Below, in pieces: positions 30,401-38,547 of a stretch of 49,153 bases of DNA; the first letter of the stretch is position 1, and the number at the start of each line of letters is the position of its first letter. Made by a program: the position numbers and the translations under genes. The notes beneath the pieces are model-generated. The model made no database searches. It was not told the origin of the DNA and worked only from the letters and a program-made list of their open reading frames with translations. Source of the stretch: a virus; the IMG/VR virus record IMGVR_UViG_3300048592_001393, positions 1 to 49,153 of that record; one strand, written 5' to 3'.

Positions 30401-30751
30401 CTAGGTTTTCGATGCGATTACGTCCAGCATTTCAGGAAAGCGCACCTTGTAAACCTTGCTGTCCTTTGTCACCTTGACTTCGAACGACTGGCGGGGACCG
30501 ACGCGCAGGTCGTCGGTGAACGCAGCGGGTAGGGTGATCACCAGCGTTCCGAGTTCCTCGGGGGATGCGATTTCGATATCCCCATCGACCAGTGTCACCG
30601 TCGCGTTCGTCCCATCTGATTTAGAAAAACCCGCTTCGATCGCTGTCGCGCCGGTAAGGTCAAAGGGAGTTCCCTCGCGGTTTCTGAGTTCAGCGCGAAC
30701 GACATGATCAGAGCCCCGGATAATTTCGACGGTATTCGAACTGCAATTCAT
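30401..30751 (-). CDS. Fibre-accessory protein, BppU-N-like, 116 aa
   Basis: A beta protein with the phrase GTPFDLTGATAIEAGFSKSD and then LVITLPAAFTDDLRVGPRQS, the kind of fold seen in baseplate upper proteins and accessory domains next to fibres. It lies immediately after a second small beta protein and the collagen-like fibre gene. Assigned by pattern and location. Confidence 0.55.
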   Translation of the reverse strand: MNCSSNTVEIIRGSDHVVRAELRNREGTPFDLTGATAIEAGFSKSDGTNATVTLVDGDIEIASPEELGTLVITLPAAFTDDLRVGPRQSFEVKVTKDSKVYKVRFPEMLDVIASKT

Positions 30752-30764
30752 TTCTGATCCCCTT

Positions 30765-31139
30765 TCATTGGCAGGAAACTATGGAACCCGTTAAAGCGCT
30801 TTCGGACACTACTGTCCCGACGACCGGCTGTCCGATGAAATTGACTGGACTTAAAAGCAGAGGCTGGAACAGTTCTTCGGATTTTGCGATCAAAGTGATA
30901 CCGTCGTTATCGTAAACCTCATAAATCACGTCCACGAAATCAGCGCCGGAAGGCATGTTAATTGTATTGTTTGCATAGTGTCCCGGACTAGCTGCTATAT
31001 AGGAAAGCGAAACGTCCGCATGCAATTGAGCATAGGAGTTTCGACGAAAGATCTGAGCCTTGACCACGTAGTTCGTGGCTTCGTCCTCGACTGCGACAAA
31101 TAATGGAATTGGATCACCGACTGCGACTATAATTGGCAT
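30765..31139 (-). CDS. Fibre-accessory beta protein, 124 aa
   Basis: Strand-rich sequence (FVAVEDEATNYVVKAQIFRR; PSGADFVDVIYEVYDNDG) with few charged helices, next to the collagen-like fibre. No family is recognised; it may bind the fibre or host surface. Confidence 0.5.
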   Translation of the reverse strand: MPIIVAVGDPIPLFVAVEDEATNYVVKAQIFRRNSYAQLHADVSLSYIAASPGHYANNTINMPSGADFVDVIYEVYDNDGITLIAKSEELFQPLLLSPVNFIGQPVVGTVVSESALTGSIVSCQ

Positions 31140-31155
31140 AATATGAAAACCCCTT

Positions 31156-32190
31156 TTAAGGTGTGGTGACTTCCATCCAGTGATAATCCCAGTGCATGCT
31201 GCGATTGCCCGCGATGCCTGTCAAACCAAGAGCGCAAGGAAAAGGCTTTAAGCCCGCTGTGAAAGATACATTCTGAGTTGAAAGCAAAACGTCGTCAAAA
31301 TACGTTTTGCACTCACAAACGAAACTGGTATTTGCTACACGCGATACAAGGGTATATTCAACCCTGAAAATATGCGAAAGCAAGTCCACGGCAGGACCTT
31401 GAACCCAAGTGCTATTGGCAGTGCCAGCCGATTTTTGTCGAGAATACCAGAAATTTTTTATTGGCGCTTGTCCATTGCACTGCAATCCGCTGTAAGCGAA
31501 ACCACTGATTTCCTGATCCATTTGCTGCGCGGAAAGAAGACTTCCAAATCCAAAAGCTACATCATTTGAAACCGGTAAACTTATCAGCCGTCCTCTGCCC
31601 TCGATTATTAATTTGGTTCCTATTGGAACAGATTCGCCGTTTGATCCGACTATTTCCCAGTTAAAAGTAAGGTTGTTCGACCAGCTTATTCCAGCTCCCG
31701 AACTTGAAACAGTCATTTCAAGATATCCCATATATCCTGCGCTCATACTTTGTCGCCTTGCGCAGGTAAAACTCCCATTTCCCGAAGAGGTCATAAAAAC
31801 GCCCGAAGTCCAGACAGTTGTTGGCAGGTATTGAAAGTAATCGTCGAAAATATTTATTTTCTGCTTTCGAAATCCTTTTGGTGTTTCATCGTTATATTTG
31901 AGCATAACGGAACTTCCGCCACCGCCTCCCGATTCGTCGGCCCATTCGGTGTCGTAGTCAGTGTTTGAAGTTTTTTTCAGAACCTGTCCGGTGGTTCCCC
32001 CTGCAGGGACACCTTCACCAGCTGGACCTTGCGCACCAGTCGCGCCTTGCGGTCCCTGCGGTCCTGTCTCCCCTTGGATCCCCTGCGGACCAGTTTCACC
32101 TTGGGGACCTTGAATTCCTTGCGGTCCCTGGGGCCCCTGCGGACCGGGATCACCTTGCGGACCAGGAACTGGAAACGTGACCAAACCCAT
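31156..32190 (-). CDS. Collagen-like tail fibre, 344 aa
   Basis: Residues 10-60 are seventeen Gly-X-Y triplets ([19 protein letters not shown]), forming a collagen-like triple helix. Then comes the fibre junction phrase [20 protein letters not shown], a glycine linker (SGGGGGS) and a C-terminal beta domain of about 240 residues. Trimerising fibres of this type carry receptor-binding tips. The gene is followed by small beta proteins. The product could be a second fibre beside the RCC1 one. Confidence 0.8.
   Translation of the reverse strand: MGLVTFPVPGPQGDPGPQGPQGPQGIQGPQGETGPQGIQGETGPQGPQGATGAQGPAGEGVPAGGTTGQVLKKTSNTDYDTEWADESGGGGGSSVMLKYNDETPKGFRKQKINIFDDYFQYLPTTVWTSGVFMTSSGNGSFTCARRQSMSAGYMGYLEMTVSSSGAGISWSNNLTFNWEIVGSNGESVPIGTKLIIEGRGRLISLPVSNDVAFGFGSLLSAQQMDQEISGFAYSGLQCNGQAPIKNFWYSRQKSAGTANSTWVQGPAVDLLSHIFRVEYTLVSRVANTSFVCECKTYFDDVLLSTQNVSFTAGLKPFPCALGLTGIAGNRSMHWDYHWMEVTTP
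32011..32163 (-). repeat. Gly-X-Y coding repeat of the collagen-like fibre
   Basis: Seventeen consecutive triplet codons with Gly at every third position, many reading Gly-Pro-Gln. The DNA is a near-repeat of 9-18 bases and may vary in length by slippage. Confidence 0.75.
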
Positions 32191-32208
32191 GCAATTATCC
32201 CCCGTGTT

Positions 32209-32727
32209 TTAAACGCTGGAACGCCAGCGTGAGTTTTTTGCAAAAAATCCTGACTCAGCTTTCACCTTGTCCACGTATTGCTGATTTTTGCATTTGCCTG
32301 TGTCGCATCCTGCAGCGCTCCCCTGGTTATATGCGCTCACTGCTTTCCAGGTGTCGCCATTATATTTCTGCAGCAAATTGTTCCAGTAAACCGAGCACCA
32401 GTGGACGTTCGTTTCCACGTCAAGCAAACCAGGGAGCGGTCCCCTGTATCCGAGCCAGCGCGCTGTTCCCCCCATTATTTGCCCGAGCCCGTAGCTGAAT
32501 TTCTGCAGCGTGATTTCTGTCTGCAGAGTGATCCCGCATTGCTTCGCAAAAAATGGAGCGTTATAAACCCACTGGTATTCAGGTTCGAAACGCATAGCAA
32601 ACGGATCATACTGCGATTCGACGCGAAAGATCGCAGCAAGGATTGGATCGTCGGTCGGAACCGTGGCCGGCGTGAGGAACCGCCGAACGTATAGTTCACG
32701 GTTTTCGCTGTTCAGTGTTTTTTCCAT
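32209..32727 (-). CDS. Lytic transglycosylase (SLT-type endolysin), 172 aa
   Basis: A GH23-type lysozyme that cleaves peptidoglycan. The signature is AIFRVESQYDPFAMRFEP, with the catalytic Glu in RVESQYD, then YGLGQIMGGTARWLGYRG, then KAVSAYNQGSAAG. No signal peptide is seen, so export would need a holin. The N-terminal extension is charged. It lies between the collagen-like fibre and a methyltransferase gene, and could also be a tail-associated enzyme. Confidence 0.85.
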   Translation of the reverse strand: MEKTLNSENRELYVRRFLTPATVPTDDPILAAIFRVESQYDPFAMRFEPEYQWVYNAPFFAKQCGITLQTEITLQKFSYGLGQIMGGTARWLGYRGPLPGLLDVETNVHWCSVYWNNLLQKYNGDTWKAVSAYNQGSAAGCDTGKCKNQQYVDKVKAESGFFAKNSRWRSSV

Positions 32728-33314
32728 ATCGTCTGGTATCCTTGGTAAAGAGGACGCAAACCGATCGTTTTCATGAATTCAGCCACAACCCAATGCTTGC
32801 CTTCATATTCCTCGTGACAGTCGTCAACCATGATCATACAGCCTTTCGGGAGTAGGCCATATACCAGTGCGAGTTCCGCCATGTGGTGAAACGCGCTGGC
32901 TTGATTCAGCTCAGGCGTCCAGTCGAAAGAGTCGAGATACAAAAGCATGCAGTCCTGCAAGATCTTGCGCGCTTCGTCGGTCTGGAAAAATTCAAGGCTG
33001 TTCCGATTTATCCCGATCACTTCGGGACACTCTTTTCGAACGCGCTGAATCGCGCCTTGATCTATGTCGATCGAAACAATTGACAAAGCTATATTGGAAT
33101 TCTTACGGCGGCACCAGTCCCATATTGCGGTTGAACGACCGTCCCCCCACCAGCTGGCTGCGCCCCATGCCCGCATGCAGCCCGTTTCGATAATAAAAGC
33201 TGATTTTTTCAAACTTAAAAGGTGATCGACTGCAATTTTGAAACTCTGCGCACGGTGTTCCAATAGGTCGAATTCGGGGAGCTGGTCGAACTGTTTGATT
33301 TCATGATTCAGCAT
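32712..33314 (-). CDS. SAM-dependent methyltransferase, 200 aa
   Basis: A class I methyltransferase fold: FIIETGCMRAWGAASWWGDG (motif I), then ALSIVSIDIDQGAIQRVRKE, then LYLDSFDWTPELNQASAF and GCMIMVDDCHEEYEGKHWVV. It resembles TylF/Methyltransf_24 sugar O-methyltransferases. The ATG at 33314 is chosen because GGAGG lies upstream with ideal spacing. It overlaps the downstream end of the glycosyltransferase gene by 14 bases, so the two are coupled. Confidence 0.7.
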   Translation of the reverse strand: MLNHEIKQFDQLPEFDLLEHRAQSFKIAVDHLLSLKKSAFIIETGCMRAWGAASWWGDGRSTAIWDWCRRKNSNIALSIVSIDIDQGAIQRVRKECPEVIGINRNSLEFFQTDEARKILQDCMLLYLDSFDWTPELNQASAFHHMAELALVYGLLPKGCMIMVDDCHEEYEGKHWVVAEFMKTIGLRPLYQGYQTIWKKH

Positions 33315-34338
33315 AGGCGGGCAGCCTCCATATATCGAAAAGGCGTTCAGCAAGCTGTTCGGGATCAGGGAGCACGCGCGACCAGAACTGATCGTCGGGG
33401 AGCTGATCATAGTTCAGCGCGAAGGGGTTCAGCGGGTTCCAGTCCAGTTCATGCTGCAGACAGGTTTGAGCGAAGTCCCATTGGTTCCAGCCCAGCTTGC
33501 CAGCCCTATAGTGCATCAGGTGCCAGCCCGGACGCGCGGAACTGATAAAGCCTATGCGCGCCCCGTCGCCGGCTGCAATATGCAGGGGAGCGCTGTCGTT
33601 CGTGAAAACCTTGTCAGCGTGTGAAAGAAAGCTGATCAGATCTTTCAGCTGAAAGTCGGGATCGTTCCGCAGGTCGATCGAATCGCCTGGCAATGAAAAG
33701 TCCAGGACACCGTTTTCCCCGTCCGAACTGTTTCGACCGATCACGATAGGAACCCATTTTTCGGAAAGCTTTTGCGCAAACGGTTCCCACCATATTTCAG
33801 GTATGGTGCGACTGGGCCACGTTCTGCCAGGATGCAGGAAAATGAATCTCTGTGGGGATCGCAGGAAATCCTTGAAAAGCGGGTGATCGCTCTTGGATTT
33901 AGACAGCACTATTTGTCGATCGCGCGGGGGTAGGGGACGCTGCAGCGCAGAAATTGAAATCAGGTCAACGGTCGGTATCGCGCCTGGCTGAACGAATTCC
34001 CATAGCAAACCTTCCTTTAGACCGCTTTCAAAAAAGCGATACTCGCGCAGGTCGATTTCCGAAGAAAAGCTGAGCGTCTTTACTTTCAGGTGCGAAAATA
34101 CTTCCGGGTATTCGGTGAGGACTGTCAGGTCTGCAGCTGGAAACTTTTGCAGCATATAGCGAACGGTCGGTTCGCAGCAAACCACGTCCCCCAGTCCACC
34201 GTAAGCACCGAACAGCCAGCGCTTTGTCTTTCCTCGTTCCATAGCTTCCTTGTTCCGGTAGCTCGGGAGCAAATGAACCGGGAGCTGAATCACGTCCCGG
34301 TCAAGGTCTATTCCCCGCTCGTTCACTGGCTCACTCAT
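33301..34338 (-). CDS. GT9-family glycosyltransferase (heptosyltransferase-like), 345 aa
   Basis: The GT9 marks are clear: FGAYGGLGDVVCCEPTVRYM in the N-terminal Rossmann half, then FLHPGRTWPSRTIPEIWWEP and the nucleotide-sugar site VFTNDSAPLHIAAGDGARIG. The C-terminus is a less conserved lid. This family transfers heptose or similar sugars onto LPS core. The ATG at 34338 overlaps the preceding GT9 gene by 4 bases. Such genes are rare in phages and may modify host LPS to block superinfection or decorate virion proteins. Confidence 0.82.
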   Translation of the reverse strand: MSEPVNERGIDLDRDVIQLPVHLLPSYRNKEAMERGKTKRWLFGAYGGLGDVVCCEPTVRYMLQKFPAADLTVLTEYPEVFSHLKVKTLSFSSEIDLREYRFFESGLKEGLLWEFVQPGAIPTVDLISISALQRPLPPRDRQIVLSKSKSDHPLFKDFLRSPQRFIFLHPGRTWPSRTIPEIWWEPFAQKLSEKWVPIVIGRNSSDGENGVLDFSLPGDSIDLRNDPDFQLKDLISFLSHADKVFTNDSAPLHIAAGDGARIGFISSARPGWHLMHYRAGKLGWNQWDFAQTCLQHELDWNPLNPFALNYDQLPDDQFWSRVLPDPEQLAERLFDIWRLPAYAES

Positions 34339-35378
34339 GATAAAGCCCCTTCCAGCTGAATGATCGACTGGACGGTATTTAGGGGGTGTCCGATCATTTC
34401 CAGCATGCGTTCGCGTGTGCATCCTTCCAGAATCAGGTCCTGGCCAGTGCAGAAATTGAACCCCCCTTCGTTAAACATATTGTCGCGGTTAAGGTGGACC
34501 ATACCCGCGCCGAATACCCCCTTGCGCCAGTGATACAGGTAGTCCTCATGTTTCACAGTCGCCAGGAAATAGATCCTGGCTTTCCCCGACGCTGCAATGT
34601 GAAGGGGAGCACTGTCGTTTGTCAGAACCCGCTTGCAGCGTTTCAGAACCGCGATCAGCGCGGGAAGGGAAAGCTGGTCCCTTAGATCGACAGCGTTTTC
34701 GCTTGGGACTACTTTGACGTATCCCTGATCATGTCCAAGGTCCCGACCGATCAGAACGACCTGGAAGCGCTGCGCAAGGCGATTGATCACTTCCTGCCAC
34801 CAGTCCAGCGGGAAGGTCTTACTAGGCCAGTGCCGGCCAGCGTGAACTACGATCGCTTTTTCCCAGTCGATCGCTGCGTCCATCCCAGCTGGCAGTTCAT
34901 AGTCGGGGAGCACGATCGCGCGTTCGGCAACGGGAAGTTGCATCCGAACAATCGACTGCGAAATGAAGTCCACGCTATGAGTGACCATGTGGTTAAAGAA
35001 CTGCCATTGCAAATAATCAGGCGGGTGAATTGTCTGGCTGACATAAAATTCCTTGTCGTTCGGTTTGTCGTCGGGACCGAAAACCGCTTTCAGACGCGCA
35101 TCGCGGAACAGTTCAGGCCATTCGGTTTTAACGTAAAGGTCAATTTCGGGCATCCTGTTCAGGATGAACTGAATCGTCGGAGTCGCGCAGACAGCGTCCC
35201 CCAAACCGCCCCAGGTATAAATCAGCCATTTGTTTGCAAGGCCGGCTTCGCGCGCACGCTGCGCACGAAAACCGGGAATATGAAAGGCCGGCAGCTGCAT
35301 AACAGGGATTTCAGGATTTTTCAGCCAGTCCGGAACCTGATTCGTCCGATCCTGGAAAGCTTCTTTTTTGAGTTTCAT
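34335..35378 (-). CDS. GT9-family glycosyltransferase, second copy, 347 aa
   Basis: A paralogue of the neighbouring GT9 gene: YTWGGLGDAVCATPTIQFIL, VVHAGRHWPSKTFPLDWWQE and VLTNDSAPLHIAASGKARIY. The two share the same order of motifs and a similar length, so a tandem duplication with divergence is likely. Both lie in a coupled block with the methyltransferase gene. The start has the AAAAGAGCACC leader motif just upstream. Sugar and acceptor specificities cannot be read from sequence. Confidence 0.82.
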   Translation of the reverse strand: MKLKKEAFQDRTNQVPDWLKNPEIPVMQLPAFHIPGFRAQRAREAGLANKWLIYTWGGLGDAVCATPTIQFILNRMPEIDLYVKTEWPELFRDARLKAVFGPDDKPNDKEFYVSQTIHPPDYLQWQFFNHMVTHSVDFISQSIVRMQLPVAERAIVLPDYELPAGMDAAIDWEKAIVVHAGRHWPSKTFPLDWWQEVINRLAQRFQVVLIGRDLGHDQGYVKVVPSENAVDLRDQLSLPALIAVLKRCKRVLTNDSAPLHIAASGKARIYFLATVKHEDYLYHWRKGVFGAGMVHLNRDNMFNEGGFNFCTGQDLILEGCTRERMLEMIGHPLNTVQSIIQLEGALS

Positions 35379-35380
35379 GC

Positions 35381-35391
35381 GGTGCTCTTTT
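35381..35391 (-). repeat. Leader motif AAAAGAGCACC, copy 4
   Basis: It lies 2 bases before the ATG at 35378. See the copy at 6137-6147. Confidence 0.6.
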
Positions 35392-35407
35392 TTTTGCTTT
35401 GAGTTTT

Positions 35408-36745
35408 TCAGTATTCGACGATCACAGAATCGACGATCGGTCCGACGACATTCGATCCGAAGGACGCACCGATCACGTTATTCAGAGTCACTGTGTAAGA
35501 CGTTCCAGGCGTCACGTCCAGCACGCTCACGAATTCGGTCGGATCAGCCTGATAAATCGGATGCGAAAGCAGAACGGGAGTCGATTTCGATGCGATCGTT
35601 CCATCCCCAAGGCGACCGCTTGCATTATTCCCCCAGGAATAAGTCGCAAGGTTTTTCGTCTGTCCCCAGTACCCGCCGCCGAAGGAATTCAGTCGCAGGA
35701 AATCATAACCGGTAAGGACCTGCACCGGGCTTGACCTATGGGTTCTGTCGTTCAGACCGAACTGGCCATAGCTGTTCGCTCCCCACCCGTAATAGTTTCC
35801 GTTCGTCGCTTTTGCGATCACGGCTGCACCTGCCAGCGCTTCGTCGTAGGCTGAATAAAGTTCGGTGAAAACGAGCGAAGCTTGCGAAGTCTGAATCGGT
35901 GTGAATTTGTCGTTTCCGAACCCACTGGTCCCGTCCCCGAGTTCACCGTTATAGTTCGCTCCCCAGGCCCAGACCTTCCCGTCTGATTTGAGCGCACCAT
36001 AACTAAACGCCATTTGCACGACTTTGACGAACGAACCAGTAAGAACTGAAACTTTGACGGGACTGGACTTGCTGGTTCCCGGTCCGTTTGTTTCGATGCC
36101 GAGCTGTCCTTCGTCGTTTCGTCCCCAGGCGTAAACTTCACCCGCAGAGGAAATAGCGATAACAGACTGATCACCCGCAGCCACGTCGATCCAAGTCAGA
36201 CCGCCGACGACCAGAACCGGGGAACTGCGATTCGTGATCGAATTATCCCCTAATTGCCCGTAAGCGTTCCCGCCCCAGGCATAAAGCTTCCCGTCGCAAG
36301 CCAGGCCATAAGCGGAAGTGTGAGTCGATACGACGACCTTTTTGAATTTCAGTCCACCGACGACCATACCGGGAACCGATACTGCACCGGTCGTCGTGTT
36401 CTGGCCTAAACCCCCTTCGGTGTTTGATCCCCAGCTATAGGCCAGTCCGTTGCGCGTGATCCCGACAGTATGGGGATAGGAAGCGCCTCCCCCGTTGCTG
36501 ACTTGAATGAATTTCAAACTCCCGTTGGTCTTTACCGGTGAACTTTTCGCAGTGATCGAAAAATCCCCCAGCTGTCCGTTTGAACCTGCACCGACAGCCC
36601 ACGCATCATTATCCTGGTCGATGAAAAAGTTTGCGGTCCCGTTTCCTTCCATAACTGGCGGTCGTCTGATCCCGCGCACGCGAACCTTGAAAACACCGGC
36701 TGGCGCGACAAATGTCCCATCGGCTGTATATACTCTGCGTCCCAT
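35408..36745 (-). CDS. Tail fibre with seven RCC1 repeats (beta propeller), 445 aa
   Basis: The N-terminus (TFVAPAGVFKVRVRGI) and C-terminus (VTPGTSYTVTLNNVIG, then SFGSNVVGP) match the start and end of fibre domains with the TFTVPAGV pattern. Between them are seven RCC1-type units, recognisable by WGxNxxGQLG-like phrases (WAVGAGSNGQLGD, YSWGSNTEGGLGQ, YAWGGNAYGQLGD, YAWGRNDEGQLGI, WAWGANYNGELGD, YGWGANSYGQFGL, YSWGNNASGRLGD). Seven repeats form a closed propeller. The protein lies among fibre genes and is probably the receptor-binding tip. RCC1 repeats are best known from eukaryotic RCC1 and some bacterial surface proteins. Confidence 0.85.
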   Translation of the reverse strand: MGRRVYTADGTFVAPAGVFKVRVRGIRRPPVMEGNGTANFFIDQDNDAWAVGAGSNGQLGDFSITAKSSPVKTNGSLKFIQVSNGGGASYPHTVGITRNGLAYSWGSNTEGGLGQNTTTGAVSVPGMVVGGLKFKKVVVSTHTSAYGLACDGKLYAWGGNAYGQLGDNSITNRSSPVLVVGGLTWIDVAAGDQSVIAISSAGEVYAWGRNDEGQLGIETNGPGTSKSSPVKVSVLTGSFVKVVQMAFSYGALKSDGKVWAWGANYNGELGDGTSGFGNDKFTPIQTSQASLVFTELYSAYDEALAGAAVIAKATNGNYYGWGANSYGQFGLNDRTHRSSPVQVLTGYDFLRLNSFGGGYWGQTKNLATYSWGNNASGRLGDGTIASKSTPVLLSHPIYQADPTEFVSVLDVTPGTSYTVTLNNVIGASFGSNVVGPIVDSVIVEY

Positions 36746-37245
36746 TAACAGTTCCCCCTGCGCAATATGAACCAGTCCGTTCCATCGGTGACGACTTCGA
36801 CAAATCCTGCAGCCTCATAAATAAAAAAGTCTGCAGCCACGTTCCCGATCAATTCGGATCCGTTGCGCTGCAGCCGAATATAGTTCGAAAGGCTTGCGTT
36901 CATTTCCTTGTCGATAGCCACGAAAGAATATCCCGAACCCACTACAGCGGGATCCGGAAGGTCAAGCGTGACAAGCGCCGACGTGCAGTCGCATAACAGA
37001 ATTTTTTTGTTATCCCCCGCTCCCATCGCTTTCGTGCCCGTGACCGATTCGACGACGGGATCCGAAGGGAACGCCTGGTAAGGGTTCCCCCCCGACGAAA
37101 ACTTAAGGATATTCGTCGATGCTTCGACCTTGAAACCAGGCGGTGATCCGTTGCCATTGTCAAAAATAAGCCCCAGGTCTGTCGTGTTTGATTTCGGTCC
37201 TATTTTCAGGACGTGCGCGACAATGCGTTCGATCAGCGATGCCAT
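36745..37245 (-). CDS. Tail fibre protein, 166 aa
   Basis: It starts with a helical trimerisation-like segment (LIERIVAHVLKIGPKSNTTD), then fibre strands (DLGLIFDNGNGSPPG), then the phrase NKKILLCDCTSALVTLDLPD and YIRLQRNGSELIGNVAADF, and ends in TDGTDWFILRRGNC, the pattern found at tips of fibre proteins. It overlaps the RCC1 gene by 1 base. Confidence 0.65.
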   Translation of the reverse strand: MASLIERIVAHVLKIGPKSNTTDLGLIFDNGNGSPPGFKVEASTNILKFSSGGNPYQAFPSDPVVESVTGTKAMGAGDNKKILLCDCTSALVTLDLPDPAVVGSGYSFVAIDKEMNASLSNYIRLQRNGSELIGNVAADFFIYEAAGFVEVVTDGTDWFILRRGNC

Positions 37246-37248
37246 GCG

Positions 37249-37899
37249 TTAATACTCCACTATGTTATGTGCGATCACTGGCGCGTAGGTCGATGGGACC
37301 GCTGAGTCGTCGATAAAAGCGGTGATCGACGAATCGAATTTGCATCCCATGATCCGACAGCGACGCGCGGTGGAATTGAGCAGGATCGCAATGTCCCCGA
37401 CAGAGGACCAGCCCGAACTGAATTCCGCGCCGTGGATTTCGATATCCCCTGCGTTCAGGATCAAAGCCCTGGTCGCAGCTGCGTCTGACTTGAAAAACCG
37501 AAAGCCGGGTTCGAAGTAAAGGCGCACAGACTTGGAAATCGTGATCGCTGCGGTCAAAAACGCATTGGCATTGGAAGGGGAAACATAGATGAAATCACCG
37601 TTCAGAACGTCCGACGATGCAAGCGCATCCTGAATCGTAGCGAAGTGACAGCCCGACTGCGCACCGACGAACCATTTCATCATTGGAATTCGCGGCGCGC
37701 GTTCGTCCAGGTTCTTTTCCCATTTCTGGCTGATATAGTGCAGCCAGTTCATGTAAGGCGCTGGTGGAAATCCCCCCGCTTGCCATGTTGCCTCCTGCAC
37801 TTCCGTAGGCGGTTCGACGATATTGGTTCCGGGTGAAGGATTATTTTCGCCCCACTCCGAAAACGTCGAAGGTCTGTCGTTTACAATTGTGACGGCCAT
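37249..37899 (-). CDS. Tail fibre or tailspike protein with beta-helix region, 216 aa
   Basis: The N-terminus carries the fibre attachment pattern ATWQAGGFPPAPYMNWLHYI. Then a parallel beta-helix-like part (FATIQDALASSDVLNGDFIY; ILNAGDIEIHGAEFSSGWSS). The end HNIVEY fits a beta-strand closure. It is a short fibre that probably sits between baseplate and the longer fibres. Confidence 0.65.
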   Translation of the reverse strand: MAVTIVNDRPSTFSEWGENNPSPGTNIVEPPTEVQEATWQAGGFPPAPYMNWLHYISQKWEKNLDERAPRIPMMKWFVGAQSGCHFATIQDALASSDVLNGDFIYVSPSNANAFLTAAITISKSVRLYFEPGFRFFKSDAAATRALILNAGDIEIHGAEFSSGWSSVGDIAILLNSTARRCRIMGCKFDSSITAFIDDSAVPSTYAPVIAHNIVEY

Positions 37900-37922
37900 T
37901 CGCTTTTAACTCCCAATATGGT

Positions 37923-38534
37923 TTAGGTTCGTTCGACCAGTCCAGCCCACTTTCCCCCGACCGTTTCCGCGATATCGGAAAAGCCTTTCCCGACTCCGAC
38001 AGGTCCCCCGGCGAAACAAAACGTATCGGCTGCATCGACGCCTGGCGCGGGTGTGCTGATATAGGTAAGCGACACACCGTCGGCAAGGATGCGTTCAAGC
38101 TGTTCATAAACGAACGCTGCATTTACTGGCGGGAACGTCCCGTCCCCGAACAGCCCGACGCATCCTTTCCCTAGGTTCTGATAATGGACGACGTTTGCCA
38201 CCATGATCAGTCTGAACGCCTGAATGATCGCCCGCGGCTGTCCCTCGGAAAAGTTTTCCGCGATTTTGACCTTGATCAGGATGCGATAAAAGTCGTCGGC
38301 AAATCCTTGCCGTGGCTGTTCGACCAGCGATCCGATCAGGTCCAGCGCGTCCCCTTCGGCAAGTTCCAGCGTGTCGTTCAAAAGCACGCTGAACGCTGCG
38401 TTTTCCAGGTCCTGAACCTGTCTGGAAATCGAACGAATCAGCGCTTCAATTCGTGGCTTGCCTTTGTATTGCCCGGCAAGGCGCGCGACCGCGTCGTCCT
38501 CATGCGTCGTTATCTGTATGATTTCCTCTGCCAT
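37923..38534 (-). CDS. Baseplate protein, DUF2612-like, 203 aa
   Basis: A wedge-type baseplate component (gpI-like). The family phrase is RLAGQYKGKPRIEALIRSIS with LENAAFSVLLNDTLELAEGD, then LIGSLVEQPRQGFADDFYRI, as in DUF2612. The C-terminus has FAGGPVGVGKGFSDIAETVG, which is typical of this family. The ATG at 38534 is chosen over the in-frame start at 38669, which would intrude into the J gene. Confidence 0.75.
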   Translation of the reverse strand: MAEEIIQITTHEDDAVARLAGQYKGKPRIEALIRSISRQVQDLENAAFSVLLNDTLELAEGDALDLIGSLVEQPRQGFADDFYRILIKVKIAENFSEGQPRAIIQAFRLIMVANVVHYQNLGKGCVGLFGDGTFPPVNAAFVYEQLERILADGVSLTYISTPAPGVDAADTFCFAGGPVGVGKGFSDIAETVGGKWAGLVERT

Positions 38535-38547
38535 GAAAACCCCCGCT

